A DNA stretch of 64,000 nucleotides from Adlercreutzia sp910585575 (lineage in GTDB: Bacteria > Actinomycetota > Coriobacteriia > Coriobacteriales > Eggerthellaceae), in the NCBI RefSeq assembly GCF_951801035.1, contig NZ_CATOKT010000004.1. One strand, 5' to 3'. Positions 43,467 to 51,035 of the stretch are shown here, in pieces. The stretch's first letter is position 1. Every line of letters begins with the position of its first letter. The notes beneath the pieces were generated by a model, which did not search any database, was not told the DNA's origin, and saw only the letters and a program-made list of their open reading frames with translations. The position numbers and the translations under genes were made by a program.

Positions 43467-44438
43467 TTACTCCCAAGTCATCGTTGAAAGCACCTCCATC
43501 CCCCCAGCCGTTGTCTTCCAGCCGTTCTCCCAAGTCAGTGCTCCTGCTTGGTCGAGCTTGCCAATATAGGCACTGGGCTGCATATGCATAACGCCCGTCC
43601 GGGGGTCTCTCTCCAGCCCCGGATCGTTCGCCATGAACGTGGTGATCTCCTGCAGCGAGCGCGGCGTTTCGCAGAACTCGAGCAGGCGTGCGTAAGAGGC
43701 GTGACGGGAAACCGCCTGGGTTTCCAGCATGGCGCGGGTGCGGTCAACCGGATTGAAGCGGCTGAGCGCCTCGGCGCCGGCGTCGGTGAGGCGGTAGTGC
43801 CACTCGACGGCCAGCTCGGCAATCTCCTCTTCGGGAGCACCCAGCTCGCGCAGTTCGTCGCGCATCTCGTCGGTAATGAGAACGCCCTCGCAGTCGTACT
43901 CCAGCTCCTCGATGGCGCCGGTGCGCTGCATGAACAACAGATACTTGCTTGCAGAGTGATAGCCGTCGGCAAACTGCTTGTGGCCCTCGAGAAACGCCTC
44001 GGTCTCTTCCTCGGTGCGCTCCTCGCGGCAGAACTCCAGCAGATCGCCGAGGATCTCCTTCTGGTTGTTCTTGCGGCCGAGGCACTCCACCGTGGCATCG
44101 ACGCGGGCCTCGAAGTCCATCTCGGTCAGCTTCGCCTTCCAGTCCTGGGGACGGGCGGCGGCGCGCATGGCCTCTTCGCGCTCCAGCTCTTCGGGATCCT
44201 TCTTCTTCCCGTCGCGCTCGTCGGACATATCGGCGCCGATCTGGCTGGCCAGCATGCCGCCGAACTCAAACTGGGCCGGATCGATTTCCTGCCCGGCGGC
44301 CATAGCGGCGAGCGCTTGCGCGCTCATAGCGGAGGTGGGCAGAGCGCTCGCGGGCGCCACTGCGTCTACAGAAGTATCTGTAGCGCGCGCGGTATCAGCG
44401 CTTGCCGCAGCCATCTCCTTCTCCTCAATGCGTTCCAT
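43467..44438 (-). CDS. Tandem winged-helix-like cytosolic protein of a Mo operon
   Basis: A 323-residue protein; the start at 44438 (MERIEEKEM) is chosen because the longer frame runs through the operator region. After a low-complexity, acidic N-terminus (1-100), two similar blocks follow at about 118-180 and 244-318. Each has LLEFC, then an EI/EE-xx-F helix, and a YxxxL...GAI/GAL wing (KYLLFMQRTGAIEEL; AYIGKLDQAGALTW). They look like duplicated winged helices. No family recognised. First gene of the third Mo cluster, 67 bases before the dmsA-like gene, so it is probably a regulator or assembly factor. Confidence 0.65.
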   Translation of the reverse strand: MERIEEKEMAAASADTARATDTSVDAVAPASALPTSAMSAQALAAMAAGQEIDPAQFEFGGMLASQIGADMSDERDGKKKDPEELEREEAMRAAARPQDWKAKLTEMDFEARVDATVECLGRKNNQKEILGDLLEFCREERTEEETEAFLEGHKQFADGYHSASKYLLFMQRTGAIEELEYDCEGVLITDEMRDELRELGAPEEEIAELAVEWHYRLTDAGAEALSRFNPVDRTRAMLETQAVSRHASYARLLEFCETPRSLQEITTFMANDPGLERDPRTGVMHMQPSAYIGKLDQAGALTWENGWKTTAGGMEVLSTMTWE

Positions 44439-44503
44439 ATTCCTAGACCCCTTCAATCGAATCGAACGACAAGGAGAAGTTTGCCAACTCGTTGAAATCC
44501 TGT

Positions 44504-44582
44504 ATTCCCCAGGTGGTGGGGAAAGCCGTTTTACCCCCTCATTCCCCATCGATTGGGGAGGTTTTTGGGGAGGTTGGGGAAA
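44504..44582. promoter_or_regulatory. Palindromic operators TTCCCCA-N5-TGGGGAA
   Basis: Site 1 (44505-44523) is a perfect dyad TTCCCCA-GGTGG-TGGGGAA. Site 2 (44542-44560) is TTCCCCA-TCGAT-TGGGGAG. Further TGGGGAR half-sites lie at 44566 and 44575. They fill the divergent gap between the LuxR gene (+) and the Mo operon (-), making them good candidates for LuxR binding. Confidence 0.65.
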
Positions 44583-44624
44583 ATTGAGGAGATTTTCCTG
44601 CTGGCGCAGCGCAAAGCGGTTAGG

Positions 44625-44630
44625 GATAAT
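44625..44630 (+). promoter_or_regulatory. Candidate -10 of the LuxR gene
   Basis: GATAAT, 33 bases before the ATG at 44663. No clear -35; the operators lie just upstream. Confidence 0.35.
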
Positions 44631-44662
44631 AGGGAAGCAAGGAGAGGGACAAGGGAGAGGTT

Positions 44663-46333
44663 ATGGAGCAAGCAACGCGTCGTTTCAAACCAACGCGCCA
44701 ACAGATCATCGCGATTATCGGCATGGCCATGGTGTGGCCCTCTATCCATAATCAGCTGCTCTACCCTATTACGTTCTCATTCCATAAAGACGGCGCTTTT
44801 TCCAGCTATCTCTGCTGGCTCGCCTATTCGGCAGTTCTGCTCGTAGCCACCTTGGGCCTGTTCTGGGCCGGACGAAAGGGGAAGGCCGAGCGCGTGCTGT
44901 CCAATCGCGCCGTCATGATAGGAGTCAGCTGCGTGGGCAGCATCGGCATTGGATGCTTGGTTCTGTGCGACTTCAACAGCGACCTGGCGTGGCTCCTTAT
45001 GGGCCTGGGGATTGGCTTCTCGGCTGTGTTCGTGCCCATTATGTTCGCGTTCTGGAGCCTGCAGCTGGTGTACGCCAGCCAGAAGCGGGCGGCCTACGAC
45101 CTTCTGCTTTCCTATCTGCTTTTCTGCATTATTACAGCCCTGCGACTCGGGCTAGGACTGCACGCCTGGATGTTCTCCATTGCCTACCCGCTGGTGTCGG
45201 CCGTGCTGGTATACCTCGTCTTGCAGCACCCCACTAAGAGCCGCTTCGCCAGCGGCCCCACGCGCTTCTCGGAGATGCCGCTGAACCTGATCGTCCCATC
45301 CGTGCTGCTGGTGTATCTGGCCACGGCCAGCCGCTGCATGGTGAATCCCCTCAGCGCCACCCAGGACTATCCGCCCGACACTCGGGTGCTCATTTACGTA
45401 TATCTGGGGCTGCTGGCCGTCGTGCTTGCCATCCTGTATCGCCCGCGCGGCAAGCTGCGCAACTCCGCCAATATGCTGGCTTTCGCCATTGTGGTTATCA
45501 CCCTTATCGGTGCGGTGCTGCTGACGGGCATGGGCATGCTGGGGTCCCAAAGTCTGGGAAACTTCCCCACCATCGCCGGACTTAACTTCATCGAGGTATT
45601 CATCTGGCTTTTGGTGCTGAGCAACGCCCAGTCCAAGCACACGGGCATTGTGCAAGCCTCGGCGGCCTACCTCATTTTGGTGGTGGGAGTGAGCCATCTT
45701 GTCAGCGTGCTCTACATTGGCAGCCGCGACTTGCTCAGCCTGGAAATCGACGTGCTGCCCATCCTCATCACCACGGTGGTGCTGGCCTTTTTGGCGGTCT
45801 CTATCGTCATCGCCGTTATGGCGGCCATGCTGTTCAAGAGCACGCGCCATCCTGCGGCCGTGTTTCCGACGGTGGTTGCGAAGCAGTCGCGTCCGCCCGC
45901 AGCCCCGGCTGTTTCCGGCGCGGCCCCCGCGGCGTCAGGCGAAGCGGTCGCCTTCGCCGCCCCCGTGGCCCACGCCGCCGCTGCCGGGTCGCCGCTGACT
46001 GCCGCCGAGGACGCCGGTGCCCCTACGGCTAGCTCGGACGCCGCGTCTGCAGCGCCCGTGGCACCCGTGGCGCCCCCGCCCTGCATGACCATGGCCGCCG
46101 ACGAGGCCGCCTATCGGCGCATCCAGGAAACCTTCCGCCTCTCGCGTCGCGAGACGGACACGCTGCGTCTGGCAGCCCGCAACAAGAGCGCCAAGGAGAT
46201 CGCCGAGGACCTGTTCGTAGCCGAGAGCACCGTGAACTCGCACATCAAGGGCATCTACCGCAAATGCGACGTCCACTCTCGCCAAGAGCTCATCGCGCTC
46301 GTCAATCGCTTCAAAAAGGAAGAGACGCTGTAG
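44663..46333 (+). CDS. Membrane-spanning LuxR-family regulator
   Basis: A 556-residue protein. Residues about 12-390 contain some 12 helices, residues about 395-465 form an Ala/Pro/Ser-rich linker, and residues about 485-548 a LuxR HTH (FRLSRRETDTLRLAARNKS, ESTVNSHIKGIYRKCDV). GGGAGAGG precedes the ATG. It faces away from the third Mo cluster across an operator array and most likely controls that cluster in response to a membrane-sensed compound. Same architecture as 20890-22434. Confidence 0.88.
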   Translation: MEQATRRFKPTRQQIIAIIGMAMVWPSIHNQLLYPITFSFHKDGAFSSYLCWLAYSAVLLVATLGLFWAGRKGKAERVLSNRAVMIGVSCVGSIGIGCLVLCDFNSDLAWLLMGLGIGFSAVFVPIMFAFWSLQLVYASQKRAAYDLLLSYLLFCIITALRLGLGLHAWMFSIAYPLVSAVLVYLVLQHPTKSRFASGPTRFSEMPLNLIVPSVLLVYLATASRCMVNPLSATQDYPPDTRVLIYVYLGLLAVVLAILYRPRGKLRNSANMLAFAIVVITLIGAVLLTGMGMLGSQSLGNFPTIAGLNFIEVFIWLLVLSNAQSKHTGIVQASAAYLILVVGVSHLVSVLYIGSRDLLSLEIDVLPILITTVVLAFLAVSIVIAVMAAMLFKSTRHPAAVFPTVVAKQSRPPAAPAVSGAAPAASGEAVAFAAPVAHAAAAGSPLTAAEDAGAPTASSDAASAAPVAPVAPPPCMTMAADEAAYRRIQETFRLSRRETDTLRLAARNKSAKEIAEDLFVAESTVNSHIKGIYRKCDVHSRQELIALVNRFKKEETL

Positions 46334-46439
46334 GACGCATTTCGGCTCCTTTCAGCGCCGCAAGGTTCGAGAAAGATTGCTCGAAGCCCGGTCCAAGCGC
46401 CACGACGCCCGAGCAGGGCGGCTAAGGCCCGAGAAAGGT

Positions 46440-46765
46440 GGTGCAGGGTTCCAGGCCGGGGTGGTTTGGTTCCCCAGCACCATCAAGATCGGGTGGTTTG
46501 GGTCCCGCGGCGTGGCCAAAACCGGGTGGTTTGGGTCCCGCAGGGTCAAAAGGCTCCAAAACCGGCCGGTTTGGTTCCCGCGGCGTGGCCAAAACCGGCC
46601 GCTTCGGTCCCTCTCGGTGCCGCTAGGTTCCAGAACGGGGCGGTTTGGTTCCCCTTCTCGCACCAAAAGCGGGCGGTTTGGTTCCCTGCTACAGCGAAAC
46701 CGCAGGTCAGGTTTTCAGGCTGCGCCAGACACGGGAACCAAACCAGCCGTTTTTGGAACCTGGCT
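46440..46765. repeat. Intergenic repeat element B
   Basis: The second copy of the 33/42-base-spaced repeat. Cores (GTTTGGTTCC or one-base variants) start at 46464, 46496, 46529, 46569, 46601, 46643 and 46676; the last unit is inverted at 46734. Units often form CCAAAACCGGCCGGTTTGG hairpins. The 138-base right end (46625-46762) matches element A in length, terminal inverted repeats and internal CAGGTCAG segment. It lies between the LuxR gene and the convergent tRNA. Confidence 0.8.
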
Positions 46766-46821
46766 AGCAAGTTCAGCTGCGCGGCGGCTCACCGGATCGC
46801 CGCTACGCACACTTGGGCGAC

Positions 46822-46905
46822 ATCCTCTGGACGCAAAACGACCCTGCCGGGTTGCCCTGGCAGGGTCGTTAACAGTCATGGTCGGGATGACAGGATTTGC
46901 ACCTC
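46822..46905 (-). repeat. Duplicate of the tRNA-Pro 3' end and terminator (att-like scar)
   Basis: About 83 bases nearly identical to 46965-47048, offset by 143 bases. On the minus strand the copy starts in the T arm (CAAATCCTGTCATCCCGACCA) and continues through the terminator hairpin. The two copies flank 60 bases with a perfect GGAACTGCCC-AGT-GGGCAGTTCC hairpin. Such 3'-end duplications are typical of integrase attachment sites. Confidence 0.7.
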
Positions 46906-46971
46906 CGGCGTGCGTAGGAACTGCCCAGTGGGCAGTTCCGAAGCTAACCTGCGCGCAGGCTCAAATCCTCT

Positions 46972-47010
46972 GGACGCAAAACGACCCTGCCGGGTTGCCC
47001 TGGCAGGGTC
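46972..47010 (-). terminator. Terminator of tRNA-Pro
   Basis: A perfect 12-base stem AACGACCCTGCC / GGCAGGGTCGTT with a 10-base loop, then TT on the minus strand, 10-15 bases after the tRNA. Confidence 0.8.
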
Positions 47011-47021
47011 GTTAACAGTCG

Positions 47022-47098
47022 TGGTCGGGATGACAGGATTTGAACCTGCGGCCTCTGCGTCCCGAACGCAGCGCTCTACCAAGCTGAGCCACATCCCG
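47022..47098 (-). tRNA. tRNA-Pro (anticodon CGG)
   Basis: On the minus strand: acceptor CGGGATG pairs with CATCCCG, D arm GGCTCAGCTTGGTAGAGC, anticodon stem CTGCG/CGCAG with loop TTCGGGA (anticodon CGG, reading CCG), T arm GCAGGTTCAAATCCTGT, discriminator A and an encoded CCA. All four stems fold. Confidence 0.95.
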
Positions 47099-47126
47099 AA
47101 GTGTGCCCTTGCGGACAGCGAACGCT

Positions 47127-47154
47127 ATGATACCACATACGCCGACACGGGCAA
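47127..47154 (-). promoter_or_regulatory. Promoter of tRNA-Pro
   Basis: TTGCCC, 16-base spacer, TATCAT on the minus strand, about 29 bases before the tRNA 5' end. Nothing else was recognised in 47155-47370. Confidence 0.5.
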
Positions 47155-47370
47155 GAGAAAACTCGCGAACTATTCGCAAAGCAAGGAGGGCGCCCACTCG
47201 GGCGGTGCTCCCCCTCGCATATCGCTTAAAGCCTACCTGCCCGGTGGCTTGGGGGCTGTCGACTGGGCCGTCAACGTCTCACTCGTCCATATCGACCCGG
47301 CCGCCAGCATCTCACTTGCCCTGAAAGACTGAGGGGCTCCATCTTGCTCCCCCTTGGCAAGCCCGCCGCC

Positions 47371-47862
47371 TTACTCTTCCTTGGCAGCCTTACGGGCGGC
47401 TTCCTTCTCGGCCAGGTAGGCCTTGGGGACCACCTTCACCACGATGACGCCGTCGCTGATGGTATCGCCCTCGCCGTCATAGGCGGCCACATCCCAGTAC
47501 AGCTTGTAGCCTACCTTGCTGGAAGGCTTGCGCTCAGTGAGCTTCGCCACGCCGTGAGCCACATCTCCCAGCTTGCCGCTCTTCTTGTGTCGGATGGTCA
47601 CCTCGACGCCAAAGGGCTGCTCGGTTTCCAGGTCGCACACCAGCTCGCCGCCGGCCGAGGCCACCGATTCCAACAGCGCAATGGTCGCGCCGCCATGAAG
47701 AAAGCCGAAGGGCTGCAGCAGATCCTCGGTGATGGGCATATCGGCTGCCACCAGGCCCTTCTCCACCGTCGTGAAATGAACGCCCAGCGTGTGATTCAAG
47801 CCGTGGGTCTCGCGCTTCTGCGCCACTTCCAGGGCCGCCCCCGTCAGTTCCGTCTCTGCCAT
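47371..47862 (-). CDS. Hotdog-fold (PaaI-type) thioesterase
   Basis: A 163-residue acyl-CoA thioesterase-like protein. The key segment is GFLHGGATIALLESVAS near 57-73, where HGG and the following Glu/Ser helix form the active site of PaaI/YbgC-type enzymes. A basic tail (KEAARKAAKEE) follows. Its ATG shares one base with the stop of the upstream flippase-like gene (TGATG), implying coupled translation. The substrate could be a menaquinone precursor (as for MenI) or another acyl-CoA; not determinable. Confidence 0.82.
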   Translation of the reverse strand: MAETELTGAALEVAQKRETHGLNHTLGVHFTTVEKGLVAADMPITEDLLQPFGFLHGGATIALLESVASAGGELVCDLETEQPFGVEVTIRHKKSGKLGDVAHGVAKLTERKPSSKVGYKLYWDVAAYDGEGDTISDGVIVVKVVPKAYLAEKEAARKAAKEE

Positions 47863-49220
47863 CAATGACTCCCTTTCTTCGTTGCCGTCGCGTCGTCCGG
47901 CGCCGTCGTGGCACCCCGCGCTCTGGGCGCCGCACCAATCGCTGTCACTGCGCCATCCTTCGCTGCTACGCCGCCCGCGGCCGTCGCGTCATCCAGGACG
48001 CTGGCCGCCTCAGCCTGGGCCGACTGCGCCTCGGCCTGGGCCTTCGCTGCCCGCGCACTGGCGCGCTCGGCCTCGGCCTGAGCCTTGGCCGCGGCCGCTG
48101 CGGCCATCTGGCTTTGAACGCTAGCGGCTTCCGCAGCTTCCACCTTGGCCGTAGCCTCGGTTTTCGGCGGCAGGCTGGCATCCAGCTGCTGCGCCTGGCT
48201 CTTCAGGTCCTTGCGCTCTTTGGGCACGAAGGCCTTCATGCGCTGAATAACAAACGCGCCTACCAGGAACGGCAACCAGAACACGATGCCGCGGTAGACC
48301 ATCACTACCGCCAAGCCCGTGCCAGCGCCAATGCCGAACAGGGAGAACGCCACGGTTACCGCAGCCTCCACCACACCGACACCCTGGGGCACAAACGAGA
48401 TCATAGCAAACAGCGTCGCTACCACGTACCCGCAAATCAGCGCTTCTGGGTGATGGACGCCGAAGGCGTAGCCCACCAGCACAAAGCAGCCCATTTCACA
48501 GACGCTGGACAGCGTGGTCCACAGAAACGATTGCACGGTTTTGCGCGGGTTCTTCGTGATGAGGTGAGCCGCGCTGGAGAAGTTGTGGATGGTGCGCTCG
48601 ACAGCATCGTCCACGGGGCCCTTCTTGAACTTCGCCAGAATTTTATCGGCCAGCTTCACGAAGGGATGCAGCACCTTCAGCACCAGATTGGGCTTGAGGC
48701 CGCCCACAGTAATGAGCAGCACCAAACCGCCCACCAGGGCAATGGCCACGGCGCCCACGGCCAGCCAGCCGGGCTGCAAGCCCACGGTCAGGGAAAGCAC
48801 ACCGAAGGTAACGAGCATGATAATGACGAAGCCCGTGTCGATGGACAGCTGCATGAGCAGGGCCGCTGTGGTGCCCTTGCCCGCCTGCATGCCGTTCTTC
48901 GTGGCCGTGGCCATAACCAGCGATGTGCCGGCCAGGTTCATGGACGGCGCCACCGTGTTCATGAAGAAGGTGCCAAATACCAGCGAGAGCCCTGTCGAGT
49001 AGCTGATATGGCCGTTAACGGTGTTGAAGCAAGCCTGAAACCCGCGGCCCTGGGCCAGGTACTTGCACACCTGCGCCACCACCGCCGCAATGATGAGGGC
49101 CGGAATGCCCTGCTTGATGGTATCGATAAGCTTGACGAGGGAATCCCCCGAGAAGAATATGAACGCCAGCACAATGATGACGACGATGCCAATCATGATT
49201 TTCTGCAAATTGCCGCGCAT
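47862..49220 (-). CDS. Flippase-like / lysylphosphatidylglycerol-synthase-type membrane protein (copy 1)
   Basis: A 452-residue protein with eight or nine helices across about 1-330 and the family signature FVPQGVGVVEAAV near 278-290. The last 110 residues are an Ala/Glu/Gln-rich, charged, probably coiled tail (AKAQAEAERASARAAKAQAE). The family (UPF0104/YbhN) includes lipid flippases and the membrane half of MprF. ATG at 49220 is preferred over a GTG at 49229 because GGAGG sits 8 bases before it. Coupled to the downstream thioesterase. Confidence 0.82.
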   Translation of the reverse strand: MRGNLQKIMIGIVVIIVLAFIFFSGDSLVKLIDTIKQGIPALIIAAVVAQVCKYLAQGRGFQACFNTVNGHISYSTGLSLVFGTFFMNTVAPSMNLAGTSLVMATATKNGMQAGKGTTAALLMQLSIDTGFVIIMLVTFGVLSLTVGLQPGWLAVGAVAIALVGGLVLLITVGGLKPNLVLKVLHPFVKLADKILAKFKKGPVDDAVERTIHNFSSAAHLITKNPRKTVQSFLWTTLSSVCEMGCFVLVGYAFGVHHPEALICGYVVATLFAMISFVPQGVGVVEAAVTVAFSLFGIGAGTGLAVVMVYRGIVFWLPFLVGAFVIQRMKAFVPKERKDLKSQAQQLDASLPPKTEATAKVEAAEAASVQSQMAAAAAAKAQAEAERASARAAKAQAEAQSAQAEAASVLDDATAAGGVAAKDGAVTAIGAAPRARGATTAPDDATATKKGSH

Positions 49221-49271
49221 GCCGGCCACCTCCGTTTTTCGTGGGAGCGACCGGGCGGCGGGTGCACTCGA

Positions 49272-50864
49272 TTACGCGTCCGTGTCGCGCTCTAGGGGCA
49301 GCATACCTTGTTCGTGGGCCTTCTTACTCAGCGTTACGCCTTCTTCGGCCTGCTGTTCCCAACCTGTTTTCGTACGTAAATCTTGCCGCGCGCCACGGCG
49401 AGCCTGACGGCGCTGCTCCAAACGGGCGCGAAAGGCGTCGATACGCTTGCGGGCATGGCTCAGAGCGTCGTTGGCGTAGCGCTCCAGCGAACCAAGCGAG
49501 AAAGGACGGTCAAAGGCCGCGCGTTTGATGAACAGCCAAATGGCCAGCAGAATGCCGGCGATGCCCACATGAATAGTGCCCTGGAATAGAAACTCGCTGC
49601 CCGCTATGAGCACCAGCAGGCACAGCGTGAAGGCCCACGCGGTGCGGAAGCGCAGAATAAGCCCGACGGCGCATACCAGAAGCAGCATGGAGCCCACAAT
49701 AAGCGGCGCGCCCACGAAGATGCTGCTCATATCGATCCACGAGGTGAGCATGGTATACGGGGCGAAGCTGCTGGGCATAAACGACAGGCCGATGTTCACG
49801 AGGCCCACCAAAGCCACCAAAGTGCCCGAGATCCAACCGATGTCCTTGTGCTTCTGCTCCTCGGACGCCGTTTTCTTCGAAGCGAAGAAGCCGGACTGCG
49901 ACAGCAGCACGGCGCCGATGCAGAAGGGCACCCAGAACATGATGCCGCGATACACCAGCGCGATGGCCGTAGCCGTGGCCAGCGAGCAGCCCGAAGCCGT
50001 AAGGATGGCCGCAATGGCCGCCTCCACCACGCCGATACCCTGGGGCGTGGGGCTCAAGATAACCGAGATGGCCGCCACGGCGAAGGCCGCCACCAGCGGC
50101 GCCACCGACTCGAAGCCGAAGGCAAACCCGATGGCCACCAGCGTCATCATGTTGAGAATGGCCGACAGCGAGGCGTAGGCCACGGTAATGAGCGTGCCCT
50201 GGGGGTTGTGGGCCAGGATGTTCGCCGTGCTCTGGAACGAGTGGGCCATCTTGCGGCCCCAGCCCCTCGGCAGCGCCTTGTGCACCACGCCGATGATCTT
50301 GTCGAGCACCTTCTGCAGCCCCATGAAAAAGCGGTAGAGCAGGCGCGGCTTCTTGTACCCGATGACAAACAGGCTCGACAGCGCCAGCAACGTGCCCGCC
50401 AGCACAATGGCGCCCGCAACGAACAAGAAGTTCACCTGACCGGCAATGAGCATGGTAAGGAAGCCGATGGCCGAGATGACGAAGATGGCGGCGAAGTAGC
50501 CGATCTGCGAGAGGATGGCGCCGCCTGTGGACTGCCCCGCATCGCAGCCCTCGCGGTGGGCGTCGTCGATGATGAAGGCCACTCCCGTAGCGCCCGAGAA
50601 CAGGCAGAACGTGTTGATGAATACGAGCGAGAAGATGAGGATGACGTTGTGCCAGAACCCCGTGCGATGACCCACGGCGTCGAAGGCCGCGTCGTAGGAG
50701 GCCGCCTGTACCAAGTGACGCGCCAGCATGAGAATGACGGCCAACACCAGGGGCACCAACGCGCCTGTGCGCAGGGTGTCGACGAAAGAGGCCAGATAGT
50801 CGGCGTTGCCGATAAGGAAGCACGCGGCGACGATGCCCAATATAAGCAGGAGAGCCTTCTTCAA
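49272..50864 (-). CDS. Flippase-like / lysylphosphatidylglycerol-synthase-type membrane protein (copy 2)
   Basis: About 530 residues from a TTG start at 50864 behind AAAGGATG; the frame is open farther upstream but without helices or ribosome site. The first half has the same fold as copy 1, with signature SPTPQGIGVVEAAI near 285-298. The second half adds four or five helices (about 345-470) and a basic Arg/Gln-rich tail. It precedes copy 1 by 51 bases. Role unknown; both may act on an envelope lipid. Confidence 0.78.
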   Translation of the reverse strand: MKKALLLILGIVAACFLIGNADYLASFVDTLRTGALVPLVLAVILMLARHLVQAASYDAAFDAVGHRTGFWHNVILIFSLVFINTFCLFSGATGVAFIIDDAHREGCDAGQSTGGAILSQIGYFAAIFVISAIGFLTMLIAGQVNFLFVAGAIVLAGTLLALSSLFVIGYKKPRLLYRFFMGLQKVLDKIIGVVHKALPRGWGRKMAHSFQSTANILAHNPQGTLITVAYASLSAILNMMTLVAIGFAFGFESVAPLVAAFAVAAISVILSPTPQGIGVVEAAIAAILTASGCSLATATAIALVYRGIMFWVPFCIGAVLLSQSGFFASKKTASEEQKHKDIGWISGTLVALVGLVNIGLSFMPSSFAPYTMLTSWIDMSSIFVGAPLIVGSMLLLVCAVGLILRFRTAWAFTLCLLVLIAGSEFLFQGTIHVGIAGILLAIWLFIKRAAFDRPFSLGSLERYANDALSHARKRIDAFRARLEQRRQARRGARQDLRTKTGWEQQAEEGVTLSKKAHEQGMLPLERDTDA

Positions 50865-50916
50865 GGGGCATCCTTTCCGCGCAAGCGCCCGCAGGCGGCA
50901 TACTGACAACCCGCCT

Positions 50917-50922
50917 ATTATA
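50917..50922 (-). promoter_or_regulatory. -10 hexamer of the flippase-like operon
   Basis: TATAAT on the minus strand, 53 bases before the TTG start. The -35 region overlaps a hairpin (next entry). Confidence 0.5.
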
Positions 50923-50925
50923 CAA

Positions 50926-50957
50926 CGGGACGCGCCCGCTCTCACGGACGCGTCCCG
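50926..50957. terminator. Hairpin after the 51036-55925 gene
   Basis: GGGACGCG (50927-50934) pairs with CGCGTCCC (50949-50956). No long T run follows, so termination would be weak. It lies 80 bases past the stop of the large surface protein. Confidence 0.45.
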
Positions 50958-51035
50958 AAGGCGGCGCGCAGCACCGTGCCGTCCAAGGAGCTGCCGCGCA
51001 CCTACAGCGCGTCGGCAGCCCCCTTGCTGTTCAAA

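Noticed and set aside
40661..43591. 976-codon open frame on the plus strand opposite the large Mo enzyme
   Set aside because: High GC content leaves antisense frames open. The frame lacks a ribosome site, has Val/His/Gly-biased composition typical of antisense, and the minus-strand protein is a clear family member.
46906..46964. Functional small RNA between the tRNA-Pro repeats
   Set aside because: Only a 10-base hairpin without promoter or T run; better explained as part of the integration scar.
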